A DNA stretch of 64,000 nucleotides from Ichthyophthirius multifiliis (lineage: Eukaryota > Ciliophora > Oligohymenophorea > Hymenostomatida): positions 1 through 64,000 of the forward strand of contig NW_004086912.1 in assembly GCF_000220395.1 (NCBI RefSeq), given 5' to 3'. Each line of letters begins with the position of its first letter. Position 1 is the first letter of the stretch. This document shows, in pieces, positions 14,063 to 26,794 of the stretch. The notes beneath the pieces are model-generated. The model was given only the letters and a program-made list of their open reading frames with translations. It was not told where the DNA came from and searched no databases. The translations under genes and the position numbers were made by a program.

Positions 14063-16845
14063 ATGAATTAATATACTAATTGTAATCAATAATTAGCAAA
14101 AATATATTATAAAGTATAAATAAAACCTCTAGGTGATTTTAATTCTTTGGATGGAACTTCTTTTGAAGGTCCAGAAGATAAAAAAACATTGACAAAATCT
14201 CTATCTCCTCTTAAATCATAGAGTTAAAGTAAAAATAAAATAAAATGCATATAAAAATATAAAAAAGCATATTTTAATTGTGAAAAGACATTATTGACTA
14301 AAACAATAAGTAATCTAAGTATAACATCGATAAAGAAAGCAAAAGACTCCTTTATAAATTTTGATCAATATAAAAACAATTAAATAAATTAGCATTCATA
14401 AATAATAAAAAAAGTATCTAAGTTTTAAAAAGAAAGTAATAATATGTTAATTTCAAGTGATAATAACCTCAAAACATATTCAAGATACATAGAATAAAGT
14501 TTATAAACATTACCTAAAGATCTTGATTTTTTAAAATAATCAAGTTATTATTAATAAATATAGGAAAATAAAAAAAGTTCACATTAATATATTAATAAAG
14601 AATAATAAGAAAAATATATAAAAAAACTTTATTCTACTAGTTAAGGTAAAAAGGAATAATTGGCCGAATTTACAAATAATAAAGAAATGAATGAATGTAC
14701 TTTTTTTCCAAAAACAAATAATATATAAAATGGAAAAAATTATGGATATTATCAAAATAATGAAGTTTTTTTCTAATTATAGTGTCAGTTCAAATAATAT
14801 GTAGAATATAAAAATGATTAAGTAATAAAATTAATATATTATTTTTTAATATTTAAAATTTAATTATATAAAAATAAAATAAGTTAAAATAATAACAAAA
14901 AGAAAAAGAAAATAGTAAAATATAAACATAACCGAAAATATTAGAAAAATCGAAAAAAATAATAGTATAAAAAACGAAAAATATACCACAAATTCCTTTA
15001 GTATACTAAAGATTATATAATTAAAAAAAAGAAAATTAAGAAAATTAAAATTAATCTAATTATTATAAAAGTAAAAAAAAAATATAAATATATATATAAA
15101 TATATAAATATATATATAAATATAAATTTTTATTCATTTATATTTTTATATTATTTTTTTTTATATAGAAAATAATAATTCAGTGTAATTATATATTTAA
15201 CAAAAAGCCTAAGAAATTACATTTAATCCAAAAATAAACAAGAGATCCAAATCTTTATAAAGATCATAAACAATTTAATAGATTCTATATATAGATGCTT
15301 AAAGAAGATTAAAAATATAAACCGAAAATTCTAAAAAATAGCGTTCTTTATCAATGGAATCTAATTATAACAGATAATCTACTTAAACTATAAATGCACT
15401 AATAAATAAATTACACAAAGAACTTTAAATCATATTAAAAGAATTACATATAGAAGAATATTAATAAAATATATAATTATAAAATTTATTTGAAATTCTA
15501 TAATTAATGGGATTTATAGGATAAAAAGCATAATTAACAAACTAGGAAAAAAATTTAACTTTTTAAATGTGGAAAATACTTGAAGGGCCTAAATTAGGTA
15601 ATATATAGGTTCAAAATATAATTCGATTTTTAGAAATTGTACTTAAATTAGAAAACATTTCTGAAAATAAATAAAAAATATTCATTAAAAGGCATATGGA
15701 TTCTGATTTTAGATTATAAAAAGATAATTTTTAATAAAATAATGAAAATTTTAATGATAATATATATTAAATTGAAAATATTATAAAAAATGAAAATATT
15801 TTAAAAGAAAAAATTCTTCTTTTATTGAAAATTCTTAAAAAAAGTAGTTTTTCTCCAAAATAAGAATAATATGATCTTAATTTTACTTTTAAAAATTCAT
15901 AATCTTTATAAAATAATTTAATTAAGGATCATTGTTTTGTTTGGGAACCTGAACATGATTAAAAAATATAAATTTAGAATTAATTTAATGCATTTTATAT
16001 AAATAGATTAGCTTATGAGTAATTAAAACATATAAAAACCTTACCTATTGATGATTAATAACATTAAAAAAGCTCACAAGTAGCCCATACAGAATATTTA
16101 GCTACTAAACATAGAGAAAAAGTACTTTATAAAGCACTAAAATTACTCCAAACTTAACAAATAAGTGTAAAAATTGCAGAAAGTGGACGTATATCTCATT
16201 AATAATTATTGCTATTAGAAAGGATGACACAAGAATATGAAAAAAAGAAAAGCAAATTCAAAAAGAAGAAGAAAATTTAAAGAAATGCACTTTCAAACCT
16301 TAATAAAGTGAAAAAATAGTAAATAAAGATAGTATGACAGAAATACAAAAAGCATTAAAAAAAAGCGAAGAATTATATAAAAAAGGAGAATCAAGAAGAT
16401 GGAAAAAAGACAGAAATAGAGATGAAATTGAATATTCTTAAGTATATGATGAATGCACATTTCAACCTGATATTTATAAAAGAAAATAAAATAATTAAAA
16501 ATAATAGGTTTTTATAAAAAATACGGAAAAAAGTATAAATAGAATTAGATAGGCTTATAAAGAAAAGGAAAGTTTAAATTAAATAAAAAAAAAGGATATA
16601 CAAGATGTGACTCTACATCTAATTTAAAAAAAAGTTAATTAAATAACTCTAATCAGAAACAAATTAAAAATAATTCTTAATAGAAATAAAATAATAATAA
16701 TAGTTAAATTATTAATAAAAATGAAAATAAAAAATTACCAATAGAATTGGTTAGTTTTATTAATAATATAATTGAAAATAAAAAGGAAGAAATTAATAAA
16801 AAATAATAATAAGAAAATGAATAATCTATTAATTAAAAAATATAA

Positions 16846-16892
<47 letters not shown>

Positions 16893-17320
16893 TAATATTT
16901 ACTAAAATGATATAAATAATTAATATAATATTGATAATAATCAAAATAAAATTAATATATTTAATAACTCATCATAAAATATTGACAAAATTCCTCTACT
17001 TTTTGTAGATGTTAATCTTGGATAAGGAAAAACAGAAAGAATCATAGTCTATGAAGGAGATAAATCTGAAGATCTATCAAATAAATTTGCCTAAGCACAC
17101 AGTAATTTTATTTGTTTTTTTATTTTCTAAAATATATAAAATATAATTAGATTTAGATTTAAATACAAAGCTTAAATTCAAAGAATTATTAGATACTTAA
17201 ATAGCAGGATTATTAAGTAGAATTGATGAAGAAGAAGCTTTATCTTCTGAAAGTGATTAATAATTTTGTAATTATTAGAATATATAACTAAATAAAAGAT
17301 AACTTATAAACAAATACTGA
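14063..17320 (+). CDS. Q/N-rich protein with repeated TFxP motifs and a conserved C-terminal domain
   Basis: ATG 14063 to TGA 17318-17320, with introns including one near 17101-17150. Four or more short repeats fit (C/I)TFxP: NECTFFPKTN, EITFNPKIN, KKCTFKPQQ and DECTFQPDI, a pattern I associate with protist flagellar and cytoskeletal proteins. An Asn run comes from (AAT)n at about 16848-16890. The C-terminal block starts PLLFVDVNLGQGKTERIIVY, continues EGDKSEDLSNKFAQAHNLD, and looks like a small conserved alpha/beta domain with an E-G-D turn. A one-base slip occurs in the A7 run at 16241-16247. No enzyme motif is present. A cytoskeletal or axonemal role is inference only. Confidence 0.68.
16848..16890 (+). 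repeat. (AAT)n trinucleotide repeat coding for poly-Asn
   Basis: About 14 AAT codons in frame inside the Q/N-rich protein. The same unit appears on the minus strand at about 4711-4766 inside the FYVE-TBC gene. Confidence 0.9.
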
Positions 17321-17419
17321 CTTAAACAAAAAAATTGATTAAAAAAAAAATTCAATTTCTTTTTATTTTTAATAACAAAATTATTTATTAAAAATTAAAA
17401 ATTAAAAAAAAAAAAATAT

Positions 17420-17432
17420 TTAAAAAAAAAAA
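17420..17432 (-). terminator. RNA polymerase III T-tract terminator for tRNA-Ser
   Basis: The minus strand immediately after the tRNA is an uninterrupted T run of about 11 bases (A run on the plus strand), as expected for Pol III termination. Confidence 0.7.
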
Positions 17433-17514
17433 CGTCAGCTGCAGGATTTGAACCTGCGCGGGTAGAACCCACTAGATTTCAAGTCTAACTCCTTAACCAC
17501 TCGGACAAACTGAC
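17433..17514 (-). tRNA. tRNA-Ser (anticodon UGA)
   Basis: Read on the minus strand, it folds as an 82-nt class II tRNA. The acceptor stem pairs GTCAGTT with AGCTGAC, and the discriminator is G. The anticodon stem TTAGA/TCTAG closes a CTTGAAA loop with anticodon TGA, followed by a long variable arm (TGGG...CCC) and T-arm GCAGG-TTCAAAT-CCTGC. The anticodon reads UCA serine codons, so it does not decode the reassigned TAA/TAG or the TGA stop. Downstream on its strand is a long T run, a normal RNA polymerase III terminator. Confidence 0.97.
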
Positions 17515-18829
17515 ATTTTATATTATAATTAAGCTAGCAAAATTACTAAAGCATTAAATATTAATATTAATAAATTTAATGTTTGTTTAATACAATTTTA
17601 ATATAATTTATAAATTTTATGAATTATTTAATATTTTATTATCTTAGTTTATTTAAATAAAGTAATTTTTTAAGTTTTTATTTAAAAAAAAAAAAAAATT
17701 AATATATTATTATTTTATTATTTAATAATATACTTTTTATTATCTTAATTACAATAAATGAAAAATAAAATTAATCTTTTTTTTTTAATATTAATAAAGG
17801 AATAAATATTATTTATAAAATAAATTTGTTTTTAATAAATATAAAATAATATAAAATTTAAAAAATTAATTTAAATAGTATTAATTTATTATTAAATAAT
17901 TTAAAATTTTTAAATATTTAGTTATTTAGAATGATTAAAGTGAAATTTTTTTACTTAGATATATAAGTTTTTATATTTTTAATATATATGTTTCAATTAG
18001 TAAAAATAATTTCAATCATATTATTTTTAAATATGACATACATTTAAATTTAATACCATATAATACATCAAATTTTCAACAAAAAAATCTATATAAGTAG
18101 TAAATAAAATATGAATATTTTTTAAATAAATATAAAATTATATATAAATAAATAAATATATATATATAATATATATATATATGTAATTATTTAAATTTTT
18201 TTTTTTATCTTTTAAAAAATAAGATATTTAATATTAAAGTTATTTATAATTTATAATATATTTACTTTTAAATTTTTCTATTTTATATAATTTTAAATTA
18301 ATTAATATTTTTATTTATAAGTATTTTTTAAAATAGGTATTTTTTTTACATCTCCCTTATAATTATAATTAGAATTTTTTTATTTTTATAAAAATAAATA
18401 ATTTATGAAATAGAAATATTATATAGAGATTATACATGGTTGTATAATTAAATACTTCTAGAAAGTCTGAATAGGCATAAAATATATATATTCTCTTTAT
18501 TATATAGTAATAACTATGATAACTGTGGAATATTGGATTATTACGCCTATTTATTAAATTGAATATCTTTTTAAGTTTATTTCAATGTTTTTTACTTGAA
18601 AATTTTCGTCCTATAGTCATAATTCAATAAAATTATTTCTTAATAATTTGAATATACAATAATAAGATTATATATTAAATTATTCATAATAATATGTGAT
18701 AATGAAATTTTAATTAAGGTCTAAAATATTTAATATAAAATTATATATATTATTGTTATACAGTAAAAAAAATTTATTTTTAGTATTTTATTTAATAAAA
18801 ATAAAATTTAAATTGAATATATAAAATAG
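17515..18829. other. AT-rich DNA with one slightly GC-richer island
   Basis: No gene supported. The stretch 18420-18640 has more G+C than its surroundings. On the minus strand it reads open for well over 60 codons (for example NKQAQQSNIPQLSQLLLYNK), but without a start, splice sites or a recognisable domain. Confidence 0.4.
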
Positions 18830-20276
18830 TAACTAAAACTTTAAACATTTAATCAAAATACCTTAAACATAAAAACTTTAATAATAAACAATATCGCTTA
18901 GATAGTGAAAAAATGTCTTATTTCTTCATAGGAGCATATTTATAATTAACATGATTCTTCTATATATTATTTAATAGAAGAAAATGTTTAAATAGTAATA
19001 GAAAATTAAATAACTTCAATTAATTTTAAAATATAAATAAATTATGTTTGCTAGAAGTTTCATTTACTACTGGAATAAAAAAAAAACTGTAACTAAAAAA
19101 GTAATTGATTTTTGTAACTTTAAATAATATTTATTTTATTTAGTATTAAATTTTAAATATTCTATATAATTCGAAATTACAAAGCGCTTTATATTTATTT
19201 TTGAAAGTTAGAAGAAAAAATAAATATTTAGAAATAGTTTTGATAAAGAATTAATAATATTAGATTTAGATAATAATTATATTTTTAAGATTATTGGAAT
19301 TTAATATGTTTATTTTTCAAATTAATAATAAAATTTAGAAAAAAAATAAAAATATAGGAGTTATTTTAATTATTTAAAAAAAAAAAGTTTAATGAGATTA
19401 AAAGAGATATTTATGATATTAAAAAAAATATAAATAAAATTAAAAAAAATATTAATAAATAAATAACAAAAAAATAATCAAATAATAATCTTTTTGATAA
19501 TAAAATTTAAGTAAAAATTAATGAAATAAATCATTTAATTTAATAAAATTATAATTCAAAAATATAAAATGAAAAATATTAAGATTTTTAAATTAATTTG
19601 TTTTAAATTTAAATCGATAATTAATTTTTAACAAAAGTGTTTTAGAAAAATAAAAGAATATAATATATAAGATTTATCAATAATTTATTTTAAAAATCGA
19701 AATTAGCATTAATAAATAGACAAGAAAAAATTAGAACAAAATAAAATTAGAATTCTCAGGTCCATTGAAATCTTACAATAACTAATTAAATATAACCTAA
19801 TTTATAATTTTATTAAAACACTGATTTAATATTATTTATATTTATGAATGTAGGGATAATAGTTTTGAATATAAAAAAAATATATAGAATTTAAAGATTA
19901 TAATATTTCAGTATATAAATAACTAAATAGTGATATAATAATATCTCAAATAAGTAATATAGAAATCATAAAAAATACAATAGAAGAATAAAAAAAATAC
20001 TATTTTTTTCAAAAATTTAAATAAAGACTAGTTAATTTTAAAATAGTAAAATTATAAATAATTAGTGTAAAAAAGAAAAAAAAAATAATTATTTTTTATT
20101 ATAAATAAAATTATATAAAAATAAATGTAAAATTTAAATTTCTAATATATTTAAAAATCATTTATAAATGGCCAAATTTCGTATAAGAAATTAAATTCTA
20201 ATATTATCCAAAAGGAGAATATTAAAATTATTAATAATAATAAAATGTAAAATAGTTGGATAATAAGCTAATTTGA
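18830..20276 (+). CDS. hypothetical protein, exon structure unresolved
   Basis: Several protein-like frames follow each other on the plus strand and need introns or frame breaks to join. In order they include QEHIYNQHDSSIYYLIEENV (about 18930), SKLQSALYLFLKVRRKNKYL (about 19170), FDKELIILDLDNNYIF (about 19235), NEIKRDIYDIKKNINKIKKN (about 19400) and EFKDYNISVYKQLNSDI (about 19890). The last frame runs to a TGA at 20274. The number of breaks is higher than in neighbouring genes, so decay is possible. No family is recognised. Start and internal borders are approximate; only the 3' end is fairly clear. Confidence 0.4.
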
Positions 20277-20893
20277 GAAATAAACAAAATTTTAAAAAAG
20301 CTATAGAATAAAAATTCGTCATTAAATTAAATTTTATAAATAATATTGCCATTAAAATAATTATACTATTTTTCTTAAATAACTATGACTTTTTTTAAAT
20401 AAATTTTTAAATAAAAACAATAAATTATTTTGGACGCTATTAATTAAATATAATATAATAAAAAGATAAATAATTTATACAAATATTTATAACGAGCAGT
20501 TAATTTTTAATAAAAATATTTATTTTTATGTAAAATTTTTTTGTTTAATTATTTTTTAAAAAAAAAAAATTATAAAAATTTTAATAATAATTAAAAATTA
20601 TTTTTTAAATAAATATACATTTTTTATATATATATATATATAAATTATTATTTTTTTTTTGGTTACTTTAGTTATTATTTTCATATGATAAATTATTTTA
20701 TTAACCTTTTAAATTGTTATTTTGTGTATTTAATATTAAGTATGTTATTTATTTAATAAAATATATTCAAATTTTTTTAATTTAAAAATAAAATTCTTTT
20801 ATTAAATCATATTTCTTTAAATAAAAATTAATATAATAATTAAAATCAAATATATAAATATAAAAAACTAAAAAAAAAAACTAAAAAAAATAG

Positions 20894-21752
20894 ATGAGGA
20901 CTAAAGATTCTATATTAATTAAAAAAAATAAGAAATAAAAGAATAATTTCTATAATACATAATGTAATCTAGGCTAATCTAGAAAGAATACAATTTCAAT
21001 TATTTTAATAGAAATTATTTTATCATTTGCATTTGTAGGTTTTAATTTATACATAATTGCCTCGAATTATTAATTCATATAAGCAATTACAATATCATTT
21101 GTAAAACATATAATAAATTTTTTTATTTATATATTATTAAAATTTAAATACAACAATAAAAAAATATAAAGGTATTAATACATTTTGCATATTTGATTTT
21201 TTAAGCAACTGTTATATACTTTCATAAAATAGAATTTTTCAAAGTACAAATAATAATGTATGCAAAAAAAATAAAAATATAAGTCTAATTTATTTTAAAA
21301 ATAAAATAAAAAGAGATTTAATATTGAATGTTTCAATTTTAACATCTGTTATTTTCTAAACTGTATTTTTTAATGATTAAAATAGGGACTTCTTGTTACT
21401 AATACCATTGATTTTAATTTTAATTTTAGATGCTTTATTTATTATAAAATCCTTTATTTTTCATTTAGGTATATATAAAATGGCTTTTAATTAAAACAAT
21501 AAAATTTCAACAGGTAATTTATTTATTTATTTTTTATTATTTTATTCTATTAATAAAGCTGCATAATCATAAAAATCTTTCAACTAGAATCTTTAATATA
21601 TATTGACTCCTGATGATTAATCAGATAATTTTGAATAAGTTTAAAGCGATTAATCTGATATTATTATTTAAAATGTAATTTTTACATAATTTTAAATTTT
21701 ATTTATTTCTGTTTTTTTTTGTAAAAAAAAAGAAATTTATAAAATAAAGTGA
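20894..21752 (+). CDS. four-pass membrane protein, unknown family
   Basis: The ATG at 20894 opens a basic N-terminus (MRTKDSILIKKNKKQKNNFY), then four hydrophobic spans: TISIILIEIILSFAFVGF, VLIHFAYLIFQATVIYF, LILNVSILTSVIFQTVFF and FLLLIPLILILILDALFI. A Ser/Gln/Asp-rich tail (LTPDDQSDNFEQVQSDQ) ends at TGA 21750. Three GT...AG introns join in phase (donors after ISF near 21100, KIQ near 21275, IST near 21512). Both ends are probably cytosolic. No transporter or channel signature is visible. Ciliate genomes carry many small lineage-specific membrane proteins of this kind, so no function is proposed. Confidence 0.65.
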
Positions 21753-22221
21753 TATTAATGATTTATAAAATAATGATGATAAATATGATATGTATTTTAA
21801 AATGAAAAATTCTAATGTGTGATTATATATGATTGTATATTATTTTGTGTTTATTTTATTAAAAATTATATAAAAATAAATATAAATTAAAAAAAAATTT
21901 AAAAAATGTATTAAATATATATAAAAGCTTATATTTTATTATAAAATATAGTAATTAAATAATTATGAAAAAAAAAAAAAAAAAAATTATTTATTTCTTA
22001 TAAAGAAAATTATTTTATTTAAAAATATTTTAATATATTAAAAAAATATTAAATTTTAATTTTATTTTTTTTATATAAATAAATTTTTGATCATAATTTT
22101 TATTTTTAATACATTTTTATTAGAAATAATATATAGTTTTAATAACACTTAATTTTTTAATATAAAACCATAATTTATCATATACATAATTTATAATATT
22201 TTCCTTAGTACCTAATGAATA
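21753..22221. other. AT-rich intergenic DNA
   Basis: No gene or structured RNA seen. Confidence 0.5.
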
Positions 22222-22650
22222 TTAAATTCTTTAAATTAATTCATCATATCTTTAAATTAATTCATCATATCTTTAATTTCGAATATAGCTTTATACAGAG
22301 TTCTCTTTTTACAAAAATCTTATTATTTATTAAAACATCGTTTGGATTTTCAATTTTGAGAATGAATTCTACGAATTCTTTTATTAAATATAGTTATTAG
22401 ATTTTATAGAAGTTAATTTGACCGAAGATAGTACTTTTTGTTAGTAAGATTTTTTTCCTTTCCTATACTACTATTGAATTAAATATAAGCCCAGAAATTC
22501 TTCTTTTCATTATTATATGATAAGAAAATAAAAGCCTTAGAGTTAGGGAAGAGTTAAGAGGTCAAAGTTTATAAAGTATATTCAATTTCTTATTTTTCGG
22601 TTTATTCTTTGTATTCTTATATTTCTATGATAATTAATTATCTTAAGTTA
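22222..22650 (-). pseudogene. degenerate fragment of a poly(A)-binding protein gene
   Basis: On the minus strand, 22450-22650 matches the full PABP gene at 30497-30690 almost base for base. The best block covers 22530-22580, including the LTSQLFPNSKA coding stretch. The match then jumps to the C-terminal MLLE region (22240-22400): FILKIENPNDV corresponds to IVLKIENANDV in the intact gene, with TGA codons and frame breaks afterwards. About 950 bases between the two blocks are missing. A tandem copy of about 21 bases (22230-22275) follows the decayed end. The pattern fits an old local duplication with an internal deletion. An RRM-like relic may extend it to about 22900 (weak). Confidence 0.8.
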
Positions 22651-24483
22651 AAATTACCACGTTACTTACCCCCTTTTTATAAATGAGTAACATAGAATGT
22701 TGCTTGATTAATTAATTTAATTTATTTATTTTTGAAGTTTTAATATTTTTTTATATCATTCATTATGTACATACTATTTTTATTTCAGGAAAATTTATAA
22801 ATTAAAAAGCTAATTAAGGTTAATTGTAAATAAAGATATTAGTTTTATGAAGTATTTCTTCGGTAAGATTAGATAAGTGTCGGAAATTTATAATTAAAGT
22901 TGTTTTAATTAATTTTTAAAGAATAATTATTTGTTTTTAAAATATTTTTTTAATTAAATGAAAGTCATAGTTATATATTAATATTAAAATAATATTATTT
23001 TCTATCATTGAAGAATATATTTAAATATTTATTTAATTTGTTTATATTATAATTAATTAAAAAATAATAAATTACTAATACTTTTAATTATATTATTTAT
23101 AATTTATTAAATTATTATTATTTTATTTAGATTTTAATATCTATAAATTAATGTATGCTCCTTATTAATTGATAATTTATAAGAAACATGGTTTTCAAAA
23201 ATATATAATTATAGAAGTAGTTCAATGATTAACATATTATAATAATAATTATACTTATATTTATTTATATAAATCATATAATTTAAAAAAATTAAGAAAT
23301 TAAATTTTTAATGTTCCCTAAATAAAAATAAAATTTATAATTTTAATAAAAATTGTAAAAATTATATTTTCCTAGTAACTAATTATTGATTCTTAACTCT
23401 TTAAAAATTATAATTAACTTAAATCGTAAAATTTGTAATATATTTATAAATAAATATGCCTTGAAAAATATATTAATATCTTAATTACTGTTATTATGCT
23501 TAAAAAAGTAATAAGTCTAATAAATGATTATTGATAAAACAAATGAAAATACATAACAAAAAAATTAGAATATATATATGTAAAGTTATAAAGTTTAATG
23601 AATATATTTTTTTTATTTATTATTTACTTTTTTAAAATTCTATTTTTTATAAAATTATTTTTAATTTTTTTTTTTATAAATCATATAACTCTTTTTATTA
23701 TTCTATTTATATTTTTATAAGTATAGTTAATTTCACTTACACATATTTATTTGGAATATTAATTGTGTAGTTTAAATATAAGTATTTACTTTTGATTCTT
23801 ATACTTATATTTTTTAGTGGGTTTTTATAAGTTTAATATATTTTACAATTATAAAATAATATTTATGAAATCGCTAGCTAGATTAATAACTTAACTATTA
23901 TGTTTTAAAAGACTAATTTTAATTTAGCCTTTAATTTACTTAAATTTAAAATAAATATCAATTTGAAAGTTAATAATAATCTTAAAATGTAATAAAAAAA
24001 TTTAATACTTACATATTATTTATAAATAAAAAACAAATAAATAAAAATTTATAATATAGTATTTTATAAATTGAAGATTAAAATCAAAATTAAGTATATA
24101 TTTAATTAAAGTAAATAAACAAAGTATATTATTTATGAAAAGATTTTATCAATTCAAAAAAATAAATATAGTATTATTTAAAAAAAAATATCATATTATT
24201 AATATGTTAAGTTCGAATTATTATAAAAAATATTTTTTTATTATTAAAGAAAAATTGCATATATGCTAATATTTAAAATTTTTATTATTTATTTAAATAA
24301 TAAATTTTAAATAAATATAAAAATACATTTCAATAAAAAATATACATTAAAATTAGAACATAAATTTAAAATAAACAATATTCTAAAATAAATAATATAT
24401 ATGTTTTATAAACATAAAAATAATTATTTTTATAAAATTTATTAAACAAAAATATTTAGCCAAATATAAAATAAAAAGTACAT
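22651..24483. other. AT-rich DNA, no intact gene
   Basis: Nothing supported. A minus-strand stretch at about 22800-22920 reads RHLSNLTEEILHKT, faintly like an RRM, and may be more of the PABP relic. The rest is low-complexity A/T. Confidence 0.4.
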
Positions 24484-25026
24484 AAAATTTCCCAACAAAA
24501 TATTACACTCATCTAAATATGTTCTAAATTAGTTAAAAAGCAGAACCTTTGATTTAAGAAAACTGCATAAATCAAACTTTTAATAAGCAATCAAAATATT
24601 ATTTTTACCCGAAAATTTCCTATATATGCCCTAAGAAAATAAAACTTTTAAATATGGAAAATAAATTTCTAAGTACTAGAATGACCCAATGGAAAACTAG
24701 GATTATCAACCTATTATTAATTTCGATTTCCAGAATTATATAAAATATTAACAACTAAAAAATATCTAGACGTATTGTCAGTACCAGCAAATTTTTTGAA
24801 TCAAACAGAGAAAAGCCATTGGTATACTTTATTAAATGCAAGGGCTATAGAAAATTAATGTTTTGTAATTGCAAAAGCATAATTAGAAAAGGAAAATTTT
24901 TGGATATAGCTTAGTTGTGGACTCTTAGGGGGGGAGAGGGGGCAGATATCTTATTGATATAGGCAATGAAAATTCGGGAAATGGGTATGTTGAAATTAAT
25001 TTAGAGAGGAATTTCGGGTGATTATA
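24484..25026 (+). pseudogene. decayed nitrilase-superfamily (Nit1-like) gene
   Basis: Fragments of a Nit1-type amidase appear in order but in changing frames. They are IKILFLPENFLYMPQE (near 24600, with the motif Glu), GKLGLSTYYQFRFPELYK (about 24690), VLSVPANFLNQTEKSHWY with ARAIENQCFVIAKAQ (about 24770-24880), and GYSLVVDSQGG with NGYVEINLER (24900-25020). The catalytic-Cys position of the family's TxCYD-RFPE block is Tyr here. The loop with the catalytic Lys, between the first and second fragments, is gone. An in-frame TGA precedes GKLGL, a frameshift precedes GYSLVVD, and the protein ends early. A G-rich run (24929-24943) sits in the decayed part. No intact copy is in the window. Confidence 0.82.
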
Positions 25027-25258
25027 TATAAGGAGTGATATTTATAAATTAATGGCGAATAAATAATAAATTTATATTTTTTATTTATATTTAAAAAAAA
25101 TAATTAATTATATATATTTATATTAATAAAACAATATAGTTTTATAAACATTTTATTTTTATTAATATTTAATAATAAACTATAATTTAATTGACAATAA
25201 GAATTTGTAAACTTATAATTTATATTTTACAAAAAAATAAATATTAATAAATTATATA

Positions 25259-26794
25259 TCATTCATTATTTTAGTCAATATAATTTTATAAAGCTATATC
25301 GCATATTTTGACTAATTATTTATTAGATTCAATAAATTATATCATATCATTAATATTAAATAATTATTAATCAATTAAAATTCCAGTAATCTTCTAATTA
25401 TAATTTTAAAAATTCTATATTTTTTATTTAATTTCATTTTAATTGTAAATATTAAGAATTTATCCAATTTCATTAGAAATTTAATCTAGTTTAGAAATTT
25501 TATAGAAAATAATTTATCCAAGTATATATATTTTTTATAATTCATAAATTTTTATAAATAAGTCTTTATTTTTTATCAAATAATCTGTTAATTAATCTAT
25601 TTATAGCAATTTATTTACATAATTTAATTCTATAAATTATTCAAACTTATTTTATTGAATATTTTATTTTAAAGGTTAAACGATTAACTATTAATAAGGT
25701 CTAACATTTTCCCTTTTAGTCTATTTTTGAATATTTATTTATTAATTTAAATTCTATTCATATAATAAACTTTAATTTTGTAAATTTGAAAATTATTAAA
25801 AATTTTAATTCAAAGTTTAAAAATTTTAATTTTAATTTAGATTTAAATATGAACACTAATTTTAATATTTGATTTTAAAAATGTTAGTTTTAAATATTTT
25901 AATACTAATTTTAAAAATCATTATTTTATTAAAATATATTAGTTTATAAATTATTATTTTAAAAAGGCTAAAAAATATTATTTTCTTATTATTAAACCTC
26001 TATTTATTAATTATTTTAAGTATTATTAAATAATTAATCTATAATATCTATTTTTTAGTCTTAAGGAGTTTATTTATAAAAATCTAAAGTTTTTTTATCT
26101 AATTCATATTTTTTTTTTATTTTTTAGAATTCTAATAAACCTTATTAATTCATTAAAATTGTTATTTTGGGATATTCAAAAATTTAATTTATTATTGTTT
26201 TATTTTTTTTATTTGTGCAAAATTATAAAAAGCAAATTCCCTAATCTTCTGTTTCAAAATAAAGGTGTGCAGATTAAGTTTTTAAATAAAGCTTATCATT
26301 ATCTGAATTTTCAATATTTTTTTCTGTATAAATTATAATATTTTTAAATTCTGTAAATTCTTATATATTTTATTCTATCCAATTTTTAAATTTTTATTCT
26401 GTTATATTAATTTTTATTCCTTAACAAAATAAATTCTTTTCAGAAATATATTCCTATTATGTTTCTTCTTGTGTAAAATATTATATACATTAGTTTTTTC
26501 TTATAATATTTTTATAAATTTATTTATATTTTCTTAAGTTTACTTTTCATTTTTGGTTTCTTCCTAAAAACTTATTTAGGCTTAAAAATTTTTATATTCA
26601 TTATTATATGTGATTAAAATACAATGTTTTTATAATTAAAATATATTTGTCATTAATTAGTTTAATTATTATTCCAATTCTTCCTTTTTTATTTTATAGT
26701 TTTCTTCTTTTATTTATTATGGGTATATTTTTTTTAATTAAATAGTTGTAATTATTTAGCTTATTTATAAGAATTTTTCTATTTTTATATTCAT
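25259..26794 (-). CDS. divergent poly(A)-binding protein paralogue, N-terminally shortened
   Basis: It aligns along the C-terminal two-thirds of the PABP at 29951-31870. Matching pairs include ITTIQLKKIY with NTTIHLRQFF, SEKNLFCQGIKINITEQ with SEKNLICLGLKENINEQ, CTNKKNKTIINQIFEYPKIT with the partner's KTNKVIIDQIFETPKIT, and a full MLLE domain (YILGQIIFYKISKL...KITGILIDQQLF). RRM1 and most of RRM2 are missing; only about 300 bases remain before the next gene. Two one-base frame breaks occur, near 26476 (T run) and 25855. The linker is Gln/Asn-rich. MLLE domains bind PAM2 peptides, so it may still recruit partners without firm poly(A) binding. It is either a specialised paralogue with sequence errors or an early pseudogene. 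Confidence 0.7.

Noticed and set aside
16735-16944. minus-strand Ile-rich frame
   Set aside because: Antisense of the poly-Asn (AAT)n tract in the plus-strand gene.
17433-17514. tRNA as a suppressor reading the TGA stop
   Set aside because: The anticodon is UGA, which pairs with UCA (Ser). It does not read UGA.
18420-18640. snRNA, SRP RNA, RNase P RNA or telomerase RNA
   Set aside because: None of the conserved boxes of these RNAs could be found on either strand, including no CAACCCC-type template.
24484-25026. functional nitrilase
   Set aside because: Cys position replaced, central segment absent, in-frame TGA and a frameshift.
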